NCBI RefSeq assembly: GCF_016458235.1
Contig: NZ_JAEMHK010000005.1
Location: 1-64,000 of the forward strand
Length of the DNA stretch: 64,000 nucleotides
Reading direction: 5' to 3'
Origin: Geomonas propionica
GTDB taxonomy: Bacteria; Desulfobacterota; Desulfuromonadia; Geobacterales; Geobacteraceae
The position numbers and the translations under genes are program-made. Positions 47,695-55,971 of this stretch are shown here, in pieces. Position 1 is the stretch's first letter. Each line of letters starts with the position of its first letter. The notes under the pieces were generated by a model that saw only the letters and a list, made by a program, of their open reading frames with translations, was not told the DNA's origin and searched no databases.

Positions 47695-49101
47695 ATGACA
47701 GCCAAAATGACCACACAACAACACACGCTGCTCGTGGACGACGAGCTGGGCATCCTCACCGAGGTGTCGCTGCTGCTCGCCTCCAGCGACATTCCCGGGG
47801 TGGCCACCATCTCCGACAGCCGGCAGGTGCTCACCTATGTACGGGAACACAAGGTAAACGCGTTGATCCTGGACTGGGTGATGCCTAACGTGACCGGCGC
47901 CGAGATCCTGCAGAGCCTGACCGTGGAGCATCCCGAGATCCCGGTGATCGTGATGACCGCCATGGGGGATGTCGAGACGGCGGTGACCTGCATGCGCCAG
48001 GGGGCCTTCGACTTCCTCACCAAGCCGGTGGACCCGAACCGACTGGTGGCCAGCGTCAAGAAGGCGCTCCAGGTGAGCGAGCTCGGGCAGCAAAACCGCA
48101 AGCTCAAGGACTACCTGCTGGCCGACACCCTGGGTAACCCCGACGCCTTCGCCGGCATCATCACAACCTCCAAGAAGATGCGCGGCATCTTCCAGTACAT
48201 CGAGGCGATCGCAAGCTCTAGGCTCCCGGTCCTGATCACCGGCGAAACAGGTGTGGGGAAGGAGCTCTTGGCGCGCGCGGTGCACGACGTCTCGGGCGTG
48301 CCGGGGCCGTTCATCTCGCTCAACGCCGCCGGGCTGGACGACTTCATGTTCTCCGACACGCTCTTTGGCCACAAGAAGGGGGCCTTTACCGGCGCGGACA
48401 GCAAGCGCGACGGCCTGATCAGCGCCGCCGCCGGGGGAACCCTGTTCCTGGACGAGATCGGCGACCTGAACCTCGCCTCACAGATCAAGCTGTTGCGGCT
48501 TTTGCAGGAGCGCGAGTACTACCGGCTCGGCTCGGACCTGCTTTTGAAGAGCGACGCCCGCATCGTGGCCGCCTCCAACATGGATTTTGCCGCCCTGCGT
48601 GCCGCCGGTTCCTTCAGAAACGACCTCTACTTCCGCCTGTGCGCCCACGAGTTTCGGGTGCCGCCGTTGCGGGAGCGGCTCGAGGATCTGGAGGCGCTGG
48701 TGGATTACTTCGTGGACCAGATCGCGGCGCAGCAGGGGAAACCGGCGCCCAGGGTGCCGCACACCGTGATCGCGGCGCTGCAGCAGTGCACCTTTCCGGG
48801 CAACGTGCGCGAGCTTTACAACATGGTGCACCACGCGGTTACCTGCAACGAGGGGGCACCCCTGTCGGTCGCGGACTTCCCGGGGGTGGCCGCGGTGCCG
48901 GTGCGGGCGCCGCAGCCCGTTGAGTGCGGCGGCAACCCGTTGTTTTCACTTTTTGGCAAGTTTCCGACGGTGGTGCAGGTGGAGGAGTACCTGATTGCCG
49001 AGGCGATGAAGCTCACCAGCGGCAACCAGACCCAGGCGGCGGAGCTGTTGGGGTTGACCAGGCCGACCCTGAACAAGCGGTTGAAGCAGGAGCGTCAGTA
49101 G
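47695..49101 (+). CDS. Sigma-54-dependent response regulator next to the peptide maturase
   Basis: The 468-residue NtrC-type protein has a receiver (about 10-130; Asp60 in LILDWVMPNVTGAEIL), an AAA+ domain (about 150-385) with Walker A GETGVGKE, a perfect GAFTGA loop and GGTLFLDEIGDL, and a Fis-type HTH at the end (GNQTQAAELLGLTRPTLNKRL). Its stop overlaps the end of the convergent radical SAM gene by seven bases. It is a good candidate partner for the histidine kinase at 53452-55092, the only kinase close by without its own receiver. That pairing is inferred from context. Confidence 0.92.
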   Translation: MTAKMTTQQHTLLVDDELGILTEVSLLLASSDIPGVATISDSRQVLTYVREHKVNALILDWVMPNVTGAEILQSLTVEHPEIPVIVMTAMGDVETAVTCMRQGAFDFLTKPVDPNRLVASVKKALQVSELGQQNRKLKDYLLADTLGNPDAFAGIITTSKKMRGIFQYIEAIASSRLPVLITGETGVGKELLARAVHDVSGVPGPFISLNAAGLDDFMFSDTLFGHKKGAFTGADSKRDGLISAAAGGTLFLDEIGDLNLASQIKLLRLLQEREYYRLGSDLLLKSDARIVAASNMDFAALRAAGSFRNDLYFRLCAHEFRVPPLRERLEDLEALVDYFVDQIAAQQGKPAPRVPHTVIAALQQCTFPGNVRELYNMVHHAVTCNEGAPLSVADFPGVAAVPVRAPQPVECGGNPLFSLFGKFPTVVQVEEYLIAEAMKLTSGNQTQAAELLGLTRPTLNKRLKQERQ

Positions 49102-50432
49102 GAAGGTACGGCTGCCTGGGCGGGTGCGGTCTGGGCTGCGACCTTTTTCCTTGGGGCAAGATAGGTGAGGTTCTGCAGCACTGTCTGTTCCAGGGTGGCG
49201 TCGTAGAATTTGCGTCTGCAGTCCACCTCGGACAACGGCTTCCCCTGCAGCTTGGTCACCAGGCGGCAGCCGCCGAAGCACAAGGGGAGGTAGCTGCACT
49301 CCAGGCAGGCATCGATCTGCCAGTTCCCGATCCCGTTGGACACGCGAAAGTCCCGTAATCCCTCAGTCAGACTCCCCACGCTCAGCTCTTCCCACCCCAT
49401 GAACGCCGGGCACTTGTAGAACTTCCCGGTGCAGTCGATCACCAAGGTGCTGTCCAGTTCCACGACGCAGGCCGACGGTTTGAGGGTGGGGGCACGGTAC
49501 CCGCGGGCCAGGGTCGCCTCGCGTAGAAATGGGACCGCTTCCAGAAGCCACGGTTCCTCCGACATGGCGCAGCCGGAGTTGAAGTCCGAGCACCCCCCAG
49601 TGGAGACGACGGGGGTGAACATCATCACGGCGAGCTTGTCGGGGGTGATGCCGTAAAGGGGAAGCTGGTCGAGCAGTCGCGGGAACTCACGGTAGTTTTC
49701 CCGCTTGAAGTTTGCCCCCAGCTGAATGGAGATCAGGTTGCAGACCTGTGCGAGGTTTCTCGCTACCACATCGAAGCTGCCGGCGCCGGAGGCATACGGA
49801 CGTTGCACGTCGTGAATCTCCTGGGGGCCATCCAAGGTGAACTTCGCGCCCTGCAGGCCCAGGGGGATCAGCTGCAGCGCCGTGTTCCGGTCCAGGAGGG
49901 TGCCGTTAGTCACCAGGGTGAAGGCGTAGCGCACGCCGTGGCTTTGGGCAGCGGCGTGTAGTCGCTGCGAGATGCGCAGGATCAGGTCCAGCGACAGCAG
50001 CGGCTCCCCGCCGTAGAAGGAAACAGTCACGTCCCATCCCTGCGCCATCCGCTTCTGCACCAGCGTCTCCACCAGCAGGTCGGCGGTGGCTTCCGACATG
50101 TAGTGCCCGCAGCGGAACTCACCTTCGAAGCAGTAGCCGCAGTCGAGGTTGCAGTCGAGGTTCAGCACCACCGAGACCTTGAAATCGCGCGTCTCTGCGT
50201 TGGCGCGCGCGATGAGGCCGCGCATCTGTTCTTTCTCGGCGTCGGGGTCCTCTACCAGCATGCCCAGTCGCGCCAGTGCCTCGCACCCCTCGGCGGGAAC
50301 GTCGCCGGCTTGCAGGGCCGCCAGCGTCTCGGCGGAGATGGCGGCGACCGAGCCGCGCATGGTTGAGTAGAGGAGAACATGACCGGGACGGTCGGGGGAG
50401 GGGAAGGTCTTGAGATAGCGCGAAAGTTTCAT
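49095..50432 (-). CDS. Radical SAM/SPASM peptide maturase
   Basis: The 445-residue enzyme probably modifies the small peptide encoded just upstream. Residues 1-75 form a variable N-terminal region that could recognise a leader peptide. The radical SAM core starts at C94-x3-C98-x2-C101 (CNLDCGYC), followed by FYGGEPLLSLD. The C-terminal SPASM region has the Cys set for auxiliary Fe-S clusters (GKFYKCPAF, ACLECSYLPLCFGGC, VDCRRKF). I recall a family named geopeptide radical SAM maturase in Geobacter with this architecture, but could not check it. The ATG has only a weak ribosome binding site, which would keep enzyme below precursor levels. Confidence 0.88.
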   Translation of the reverse strand: MKLSRYLKTFPSPDRPGHVLLYSTMRGSVAAISAETLAALQAGDVPAEGCEALARLGMLVEDPDAEKEQMRGLIARANAETRDFKVSVVLNLDCNLDCGYCFEGEFRCGHYMSEATADLLVETLVQKRMAQGWDVTVSFYGGEPLLSLDLILRISQRLHAAAQSHGVRYAFTLVTNGTLLDRNTALQLIPLGLQGAKFTLDGPQEIHDVQRPYASGAGSFDVVARNLAQVCNLISIQLGANFKRENYREFPRLLDQLPLYGITPDKLAVMMFTPVVSTGGCSDFNSGCAMSEEPWLLEAVPFLREATLARGYRAPTLKPSACVVELDSTLVIDCTGKFYKCPAFMGWEELSVGSLTEGLRDFRVSNGIGNWQIDACLECSYLPLCFGGCRLVTKLQGKPLSEVDCRRKFYDATLEQTVLQNLTYLAPRKKVAAQTAPAQAAVPSY

Positions 50433-50502
50433 GGTGATTCACACCTATGTATCAACTCGGTTTTTACCCGTAACAAAAGCTGTCTGAAAAGGATCGCCCA
50501 GG

Positions 50503-50534
50503 GTCTCGCCTCCCCCGCGTGAGGAAGGCGAGAC
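50503..50534 (-). other. Stem-loop between the precursor peptide and its maturase
   Basis: GTCTCGCCT (50503-50511) and AGGCGAGAC (50526-50534) form a nine base-pair stem that can be extended by C-G pairs. On the minus strand it is followed by CCCTGGGCGATCCTTTTC, not a full T run. It would act as a partial terminator or mRNA-stabilising element, giving more precursor than maturase message. Confidence 0.6.
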
Positions 50535-50545
50535 ATGGGGGCATA

Positions 50546-50665
50546 TCATAAACCGTTGGCCCAGATGTACATGTAGAAGCAGCAACCCAACCCGTTCATA
50601 ACAGACATGTCAGACATTGTGTTGCCTTCGTCGAGAATCTCCACTGCGAGGTTTTCTGTAGCCAT
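50546..50665 (-). CDS. 39-residue radical SAM-modified peptide precursor (RiPP, geopeptide type)
   Basis: This short gene has AAAGGAGGAAGTCGCT before its ATG, one of the best ribosome binding sites in the window. The product begins MATENLAVEILDEG, a leader-like helical acidic segment, continues with Met-rich NTMSDMSVMNGL, and ends GCCFYMYIWANGL, a core with a Cys pair and three aromatic residues within seven positions. It has no signal peptide. The radical SAM maturase gene follows on the same strand after a stem-loop, the usual order for such systems. The modification, cleavage site and role are unknown. Family name is from memory; the gene call itself rests on ribosome binding site, context and composition. 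Confidence 0.8.
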   Translation of the reverse strand: MATENLAVEILDEGNTMSDMSVMNGLGCCFYMYIWANGL

Positions 50666-50784
50666 AGCGACTTCCTCCTTTGAGTGTGTTAAAAATCTTG
50701 GACTTATTTAACCTGCTGTGATAAATTAACACAACTCTAATTGGACTGCAATAATAAATTTGGTTTTTTTTATTAGGAGGGGGT

Positions 50785-52614
50785 GTGAGGGAAAGGTCTG
50801 CAGTTTTGTCAGTGTATGCCGCAGTCAAGCCGATGCTGCTGACTGTTGCGCTCTGTCTGCTGACAGTGGCGCCGGCCATATGCGACGACGACGTGAGTAC
50901 CGTCGAGCTTTTCAACGGTTCCGGTGCGGAGTTGGTGTCGGCAAGCAGGTCTCCGCGTCCAGCCTCGCAAACAGCGGAAAACATTACGGTGGTCACGGCT
51001 GATGAGATCGCAGCCTTGAACGCGCACAACTTGCCCGACATCCTTTACGCCATCACCGGCATCCAACTTGAGATAATCGGCACCCCAGGCGCCAACACCA
51101 ACATCGAGATACAGGGCTCCGACTTCGACCACGTGCTGGTCTTGATCGACAACGTCCCCATCAACAGCCTCTCCGACAACTTCCCCGACCTCGCTGCCAT
51201 TCCGGCCCAGATCATCGACCGCATCGAGATCGTCAAGGGGGCGGCTTCCAGTTCCTGGGGGAGCGCCCTGGGGGGCGTCATCAACGTGATCACCAAGATG
51301 CCGCAGCAGGACAGCGCCATTGGCGGCACCGTCTCGGGCTCCTATGGTACTCGGGAAACACTTGACGGACGTGTAGAGGCCACCGGTACCGTGGATCGGC
51401 TTGGCTACTACCTCACGGCAGGGCAGTTGCGCTCGGACGGCCTGCGCCCCAACAACCAGTCCAACCTCAAGAGCCTGTACGGCAAACTCCATTACGAACT
51501 TCCGGTACGCGGTGGGATCACCCTCTCCACCCTCTACACCACGAAAAAAACCGGTATTATCGATCTTCCCGTGCTTCACGTGAACGACCAAAAGCGTGAG
51601 TTGGTCTCGTCGCTTGCCCTGCAGTTGCCGGTTGATACACGCCTTACCCTTGACGCTGCGCTGAGGACCCGGCAGAGCGACATGGAGATGTTCGTGGTCA
51701 GCACGCCCGGTGGCGCCCTTCTGCAGAGCGGCCTTGAGGAAGACAACAGCACCGGCGGCAGTATGAAACTTTCCTGGCAAGGAGAGTGGCAGCTGATCGT
51801 AGCCGGGGTGGATTACGACCACGTCAGGGTGCGCATGCTGGGCGGATTGTTGCCTGGGGAGGCTGCCAGGGGCGCAGACCGGATCGGCGTCTATCTCAAC
51901 GACACCTTGACTATCGGCGACTTCGCCGTCACCCCCAGTGCACGTTTCGACTGGACAGGCTTCGGCGGCAACCGCTTCAGCCCAAGCTTCGGCATCACCT
52001 ATGCCTTGAGCGAAAACAGCCTGCTGCGCGGCTATACCGCCCGTGGGTACAGCCTCACCTCGCTGAACCGCGCCGATTCCACCGAAAAGGTGTGGACTTC
52101 GCAGTTCGGCATCGAGTCCGGAGAAGTACCCTACCTCTGGCTCAAGGCCACCCTTTTTAGAAACGACACCTGGGACGTTCTGAGCAACGAACAGAGGAAT
52201 ACCGTCCAGAAACGGCAGCTGAAGCTGGGGGGGGAGTTCGAGCTGCGCACCGTTCCGGTCTTTCACACCTCTCTCGGCGTCGGCTACACCTACATCCACG
52301 CCACGGAGGGGGCCAACGGGCCACAGGTCAGTTCGATACCAATGCAGACTCTAAAGCTTGGCTTGCGCTACCGGGACCCCTCACAGCTGCAGGCGCAAGT
52401 CACCGGGTACTACATCGATTGGGATGCGCCCACCGGCAAGAGTAGAGGAATGCTCTGGGACCTGCACCTCAGCAAGGCTTTCGAGTACAGCGACTTCGGG
52501 TCCATCGAAATCTTCGGCTCGCTTAGAAACATCTTTAACGGTCAACAGTATCTTTCTGATTTCTACAAGAACACGGGGCGCTGGGCGGAAGCGGGGGTAA
52601 GATGTCACTTCTGA
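50785..52614 (+). CDS. TonB-dependent outer membrane receptor
   Basis: The 609-residue protein has a signal peptide (LLTVALCLLTVAPAIC), a plug domain at about residues 60-170 (LPDILYAITGIQLEI, VLVLIDNVPINSL, DRIEIVKGAASSSWGSALGGVINVITK) and a 22-strand barrel ending in an aromatic-terminated strand (GVRCHF). The size is that of BtuB-type small receptors. GTG 50785 follows AGGAGGGG closely. It is divergent from the peptide precursor and heads an operon with a ligand-binding protein and a histidine kinase. The ligand is unknown; uptake or sensing of the modified peptide, or of a metal complex of it, is one possibility. Confidence 0.9.
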   Translation: MRERSAVLSVYAAVKPMLLTVALCLLTVAPAICDDDVSTVELFNGSGAELVSASRSPRPASQTAENITVVTADEIAALNAHNLPDILYAITGIQLEIIGTPGANTNIEIQGSDFDHVLVLIDNVPINSLSDNFPDLAAIPAQIIDRIEIVKGAASSSWGSALGGVINVITKMPQQDSAIGGTVSGSYGTRETLDGRVEATGTVDRLGYYLTAGQLRSDGLRPNNQSNLKSLYGKLHYELPVRGGITLSTLYTTKKTGIIDLPVLHVNDQKRELVSSLALQLPVDTRLTLDAALRTRQSDMEMFVVSTPGGALLQSGLEEDNSTGGSMKLSWQGEWQLIVAGVDYDHVRVRMLGGLLPGEAARGADRIGVYLNDTLTIGDFAVTPSARFDWTGFGGNRFSPSFGITYALSENSLLRGYTARGYSLTSLNRADSTEKVWTSQFGIESGEVPYLWLKATLFRNDTWDVLSNEQRNTVQKRQLKLGGEFELRTVPVFHTSLGVGYTYIHATEGANGPQVSSIPMQTLKLGLRYRDPSQLQAQVTGYYIDWDAPTGKSRGMLWDLHLSKAFEYSDFGSIEIFGSLRNIFNGQQYLSDFYKNTGRWAEAGVRCHF

Positions 52615-53450
52615 GACTCCTGCTCCTGGTGCTGTTCACCCTGGCACCAACGCTTGCCTTGGCCTACGATGTACTGCTGCTCCAGTCCATGCACGACAAG
52701 GGGTACGACGAGGCGGTGCGCGGCTTCAAGCGCGACTACCGCGGCTCGGTGCGTCGCATCGTGCTCACCGATTACGCCGAACTCGACCTGACCCGCATCA
52801 CCCGCGAGGAACACCCGAAGCTGATCATCGCTGTCGGCGACCGCGCCTTGGAACTGGCGCAAAAGCAGCACGCGGCACCGGTGCTCTACATGATGGCCCT
52901 GAACGCGAAGCCGCGCCGGTCGGCGGTGGGGGTCAGTATGCTGCTCGACCCCGCAAAGTACCTGTCGGTGCTGGAGGAGTTGGGGTGCGACCGGGTCGGG
53001 GTGCTCTACGATCCGGCACGAAGCGGCGCCTACGTGAAGCGCGCCCTGGCCCTGGCTGCGCGCACCCGTGTCAGGCTGGTGCTGCGCGAGGTGCACGCGG
53101 CCAAGGAGACGCCGGCCATGCTCGCCTCTTTGAAGGGCAAGGTGGACGCGCTCTGGATGCTGCCCGACGCGACCGCTGTTTCCCCGGTTTCTACCGAAGC
53201 CTACTTCCTATTTTCCCAGGCTGAACGGGTCCCCGTGATCACCTTCGCCGAGGTCTACCTCTCCATGGGAGGAGCGGTGGCGCTCACCATCGATCGCAAC
53301 GACATCGGCAGGCAGCTGGCCGAGCTGGCGCAGAACGTGCTGGATGGGAACCAGCCGGAAGATGGTGGTGACCCGCCTCGAAGGATGGTCATGAGGACCA
53401 ACGAGGGGGTGGTGCGCCAGTTGAGACTGAATCCCCTGGTGGGGCGCTGA
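52602..53450 (+). CDS. Periplasmic substrate-binding protein (ABC_sub_bind family)
   Basis: The 282-residue protein has a signal peptide (LLLLVLFTLAPTLALA) and the two-lobed fold of the TrpX/YcjN-like ABC_sub_bind family: LIIAVGDRALELAQ, VGVSMLLDPAKYLSVLEEL, GVLYDPARSG and VPVITFAEVYLSMGGAVAL. No ABC permease or ATPase genes are present, so it more likely hands the ligand to the adjacent histidine kinase than to a transporter. The ATG overlaps the receptor stop by 13 bases, and it ends one base before the kinase gene. Confidence 0.87.
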   Translation: MSLLRLLLLVLFTLAPTLALAYDVLLLQSMHDKGYDEAVRGFKRDYRGSVRRIVLTDYAELDLTRITREEHPKLIIAVGDRALELAQKQHAAPVLYMMALNAKPRRSAVGVSMLLDPAKYLSVLEELGCDRVGVLYDPARSGAYVKRALALAARTRVRLVLREVHAAKETPAMLASLKGKVDALWMLPDATAVSPVSTEAYFLFSQAERVPVITFAEVYLSMGGAVALTIDRNDIGRQLAELAQNVLDGNQPEDGGDPPRRMVMRTNEGVVRQLRLNPLVGR

Positions 53451-53451
53451 T

Positions 53452-55092
53452 ATGAGAAGGAAGAAACTCCGCCTCCCTCCCTACGCCAAGAGCTTCCAGT
53501 TCCGGCTCTACCTGATCTTCACCGGCACCATTGCGCTTTTGACCGCCGCCTTCGTCACCTTCTATGTCCTCACTGAACTGAACGCCTACCGTTCCAACAT
53601 GGAGCGGGAAGGAAGGCTTCTGGCCACCGTCCTGGCCCAGAACGCGCGCCTGCCGCTCTTCGCGGAAAACCGGGAGGCGCTCGGCATCCTGGCCGAGGGG
53701 ACCGCGCGCTACCCATCGGTGCTTTCGGTCTCCATCGTGGACCGGGAGAGGAGGCTTCTCGCCCAGCAGGTAAAAACCAAGACGGTGGACGCCGACGTGA
53801 TCGACATGCAGGTTCCCATCAGCTCCCCCAGCGGCGTGCTCTCCCCTGAGTCGGCGCTCCTAGGGCAGTCCCAGGGGAACGAGCAGCGGGTCATCGGGGA
53901 GGTGCACCTGAAGCTTGATACCACCGGGGCGCGGGAGCGCCTGGTCACCCTGGTGGCGGCTTCGCTGGGCATCGGCACCCTCTTCTGGATCCTGGTCTCC
54001 CTGCTGTGCTACCAGATCCTCAAGCGCGTCACCAGTTCCTTCAACCTGCTCCTGGGCGGCATCGAGAAGATCGGCAACGGCACCCTTTCCGCCCGGGTGG
54101 GCCTGGACGGCGACGACGAGCTGGGGCGGGCCGCCAACGCCATCAACGCCATGGCCGCCTCGCTGGAGCTGCGCGAGCTGGAAAACCAGGCGCTCCAGGA
54201 CGAACTGCTGCGTGCCATGCGGCTCGAGGTGCAGGAGGAGAAGAAGCTGGTCATGGCGCGGCTGATCCAGACCAACAAGATGACCTCGCTTGGCCTGCTC
54301 TTGTCCTCCATGGCGCACGAGATCAACAATCCCAACGCCTCGATCCGTTTCTCCGGACACATGATCGGCAAGATGCTCGGCGACGCGCTGCCCCTTCTCG
54401 ACGGGGTATGGCAGGAAGAGGGGGAGTTCTACCTTGGGGGGGTGCCGTACCAGAGAGCGCGGCAGGTGCTCACCGAGAACGCCGGCAAGATCGTCGAGAA
54501 CTCCGAGCGCATCGCCCAGGTGGTGCAGGGGCTGCGGGATTACGGGGTGGGGGGAGGGGGACAACTGCGCCAAAGGCTGGAGATCAACAGCGCGGTCTCG
54601 GCGGCCCTGTCGGTGCTCGCCTGTCAGATGAAACGGGATGTGCAACTGCATACGTCGCTGGCAATCTCGATCCCCGCCATCGCCGGCAGCCAGCAGCAGA
54701 TCGAGCAGGTGCTCATCAACCTGATCCTCAACGCCATGCAGTCCTGCGCCGGACGCAACGGCGAGGTTCATCTCGGCACCCGCCATGACGCCGCCAGGGG
54801 CGAGGTGGTGGTCGAGGTGCGCGACAACGGGGTCGGCATCGCCCCCGAGACCATGGAGCGGCTGTTCGAACCCTTCTATTCAACCAAGTTGGACTTGGGG
54901 GGGAGCGGGCTGGGGCTGTACATCTCCCAGTTCATCGTGTCCGAGCACGGCGGCCGGCTGCAGCTCCACTCCGCGCTCGGCAAGGGGACGGTGGCGACGG
55001 TGGTACTGCCGGTCGCCCCGGTCTCAGTGGTGGGCGTGCTCGCCACCCAGCACGGTCAGCATTCCGCCGATCCGCTCCATCAGGTCCGTTAG
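53452..55092 (+). CDS. Membrane sensor histidine kinase
   Basis: The 546-residue kinase has a membrane segment at about residues 18-40, a periplasmic domain of about 130 residues, a second membrane segment near 168-190, HAMP at about 190-245, HisKA with SMAHEINNPNASI, and HATPase with NLILNAMQSC, VRDNGVGI and GGSGLGLYISQFIV. It lacks a receiver. Being the third gene after a TonB receptor and a binding protein suggests ligand sensing across the envelope. The response regulator at 47695-49101 is a likely partner. The 3' end overlaps the opposite-strand 99-residue gene by 69 bases. Confidence 0.92.
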   Translation: MRRKKLRLPPYAKSFQFRLYLIFTGTIALLTAAFVTFYVLTELNAYRSNMEREGRLLATVLAQNARLPLFAENREALGILAEGTARYPSVLSVSIVDRERRLLAQQVKTKTVDADVIDMQVPISSPSGVLSPESALLGQSQGNEQRVIGEVHLKLDTTGARERLVTLVAASLGIGTLFWILVSLLCYQILKRVTSSFNLLLGGIEKIGNGTLSARVGLDGDDELGRAANAINAMAASLELRELENQALQDELLRAMRLEVQEEKKLVMARLIQTNKMTSLGLLLSSMAHEINNPNASIRFSGHMIGKMLGDALPLLDGVWQEEGEFYLGGVPYQRARQVLTENAGKIVENSERIAQVVQGLRDYGVGGGGQLRQRLEINSAVSAALSVLACQMKRDVQLHTSLAISIPAIAGSQQQIEQVLINLILNAMQSCAGRNGEVHLGTRHDAARGEVVVEVRDNGVGIAPETMERLFEPFYSTKLDLGGSGLGLYISQFIVSEHGGRLQLHSALGKGTVATVVLPVAPVSVVGVLATQHGQHSADPLHQVR

Positions 55093-55323
55093 CGCATCAC
55101 CCTGGGACCCCTCGCCGCAGATCCTGCGCATCTGGTTCAATAACCCCTCGAAGACATCTTCGCCGCACGTTCCCGTGACCATGTCGGTGGTGAGCCGGTC
55201 ATTCAAAAGCAGCCGCTTCATCTGGATCAGCTGTATCTCGACGCGCAGCTTCTTGATGGTGGGCAGGTCGCTTTGCTTGAGCAGTTGTAGGCATTGATTG
55301 ATGATGCTGTACTGGTGGTCCAT
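55024..55323 (-). CDS. Small helical protein of unknown function, tail-to-tail with the kinase
   Basis: The 99-residue protein is predicted all-helical (SIINQCLQLLKQSDLPTIKK, RVEIQLIQMKRLLLND) with two Cys and a C-terminal GGEHAHH. GGGGAG seven bases before the ATG supports translation. Its end overlaps the histidine kinase gene by 69 bases on the opposite strand. I do not recognise the family. It could be a co-regulated modulator or merely a neighbour. Confidence 0.6.
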   Translation of the reverse strand: MDHQYSIINQCLQLLKQSDLPTIKKLRVEIQLIQMKRLLLNDRLTTDMVTGTCGEDVFEGLLNQMRRICGEGSQGDALTDLMERIGGMLTVLGGEHAHH

Positions 55324-55575
55324 GGTTTTCTCCCCATTGCAGTGACTTGAAACACCTCACGGTAATCCAATATCCATGCCAAGATTGCCAGGGTAAAACT
55401 CACGTAGATCAGTACTTTGCGAAGCGATGATTAGGTGCCACCGCGGCCGACGGGTGTGCGTTTTTTTACAGTTGCACTGACCCGTCACATAAAAAAGCCG
55501 GTAACACGAGGGGTTACCTGGGCGCTGTAAAAAAAGGAACTGTTCGTTTTTTTACAGTGGGCCCGGCACGCCGCC
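55324..55575. other. Intergenic region with repeated CTGTAAAAAAA elements
   Basis: Three copies of an 11-base element are present: TTTTTTTACAG at 55461-55471, CTGTAAAAAAA at 55525-55535, and TTTTTTTACAG at 55547-55557. The last two form a perfect 11 base-pair hairpin. Between them GGTAAC-ACGAGG-GGTTACC (55500-55518) is another stem-loop. These can act as a bidirectional terminator or as operator-like sites. No gene is seen. Confidence 0.65.
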
Positions 55576-55947
55576 TCAGCGGGCCAGCACCTCCCGCACC
55601 GCCTGGACGATCTGCGCCGGGGTGAAGGGCTTCAGGATGTAGCCGTTGGCCTTGGCCTCTTCCACGAGTTCGCGCATCTCGGCTTCGCTCTTGGAGGAGA
55701 GGAGCAGGATGGGGATGTCCCGGCTCACCTCGTTCTCCTTCAACAGCTTGGCCTTCTTGTTGCCGTCCAGCATGGGCATCATGATGTCCATGATGATCAG
55801 GTCGGGCCTGTCCTTGGAGAAGATGAAGCGGTTGGCTTCTATGCCGTTGGTTGCGGTCAGCACCTGGTAGCCTGCTTGATCAAGGGCGTCCTTGGCCATG
55901 GCGAGCACCAGTTCGCTGTCGTCGATGATGAGGATCTTTTCGTTCAA
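55576..55947 (-). CDS. CheY-like single-domain response regulator
   Basis: This 123-residue receiver has the acidic pocket (IIDDSE), phospho-acceptor Asp54 in LIIMDIMMP, the conserved Ser of LLLSSKSE and Lys in YILKPF. It has no output domain. It is the last gene of the chemotaxis-type operon and would be phosphorylated by the CheA at 57090-59132. The motif ILKPFTPAQI is typical of CheY-like proteins acting in non-flagellar outputs as well. Confidence 0.92.
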   Translation of the reverse strand: MNEKILIIDDSELVLAMAKDALDQAGYQVLTATNGIEANRFIFSKDRPDLIIMDIMMPMLDGNKKAKLLKENEVSRDIPILLLSSKSEAEMRELVEEAKANGYILKPFTPAQIVQAVREVLAR

Positions 55948-55971
55948 GGCGCGTCTCCTATTTTTACGGTT

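Noticed and set aside
50464-50544. A 26-codon frame between the peptide precursor and the maturase
   Set aside because: There is no ribosome binding site and it runs through the stem-loop; the composition is not peptide-precursor-like.
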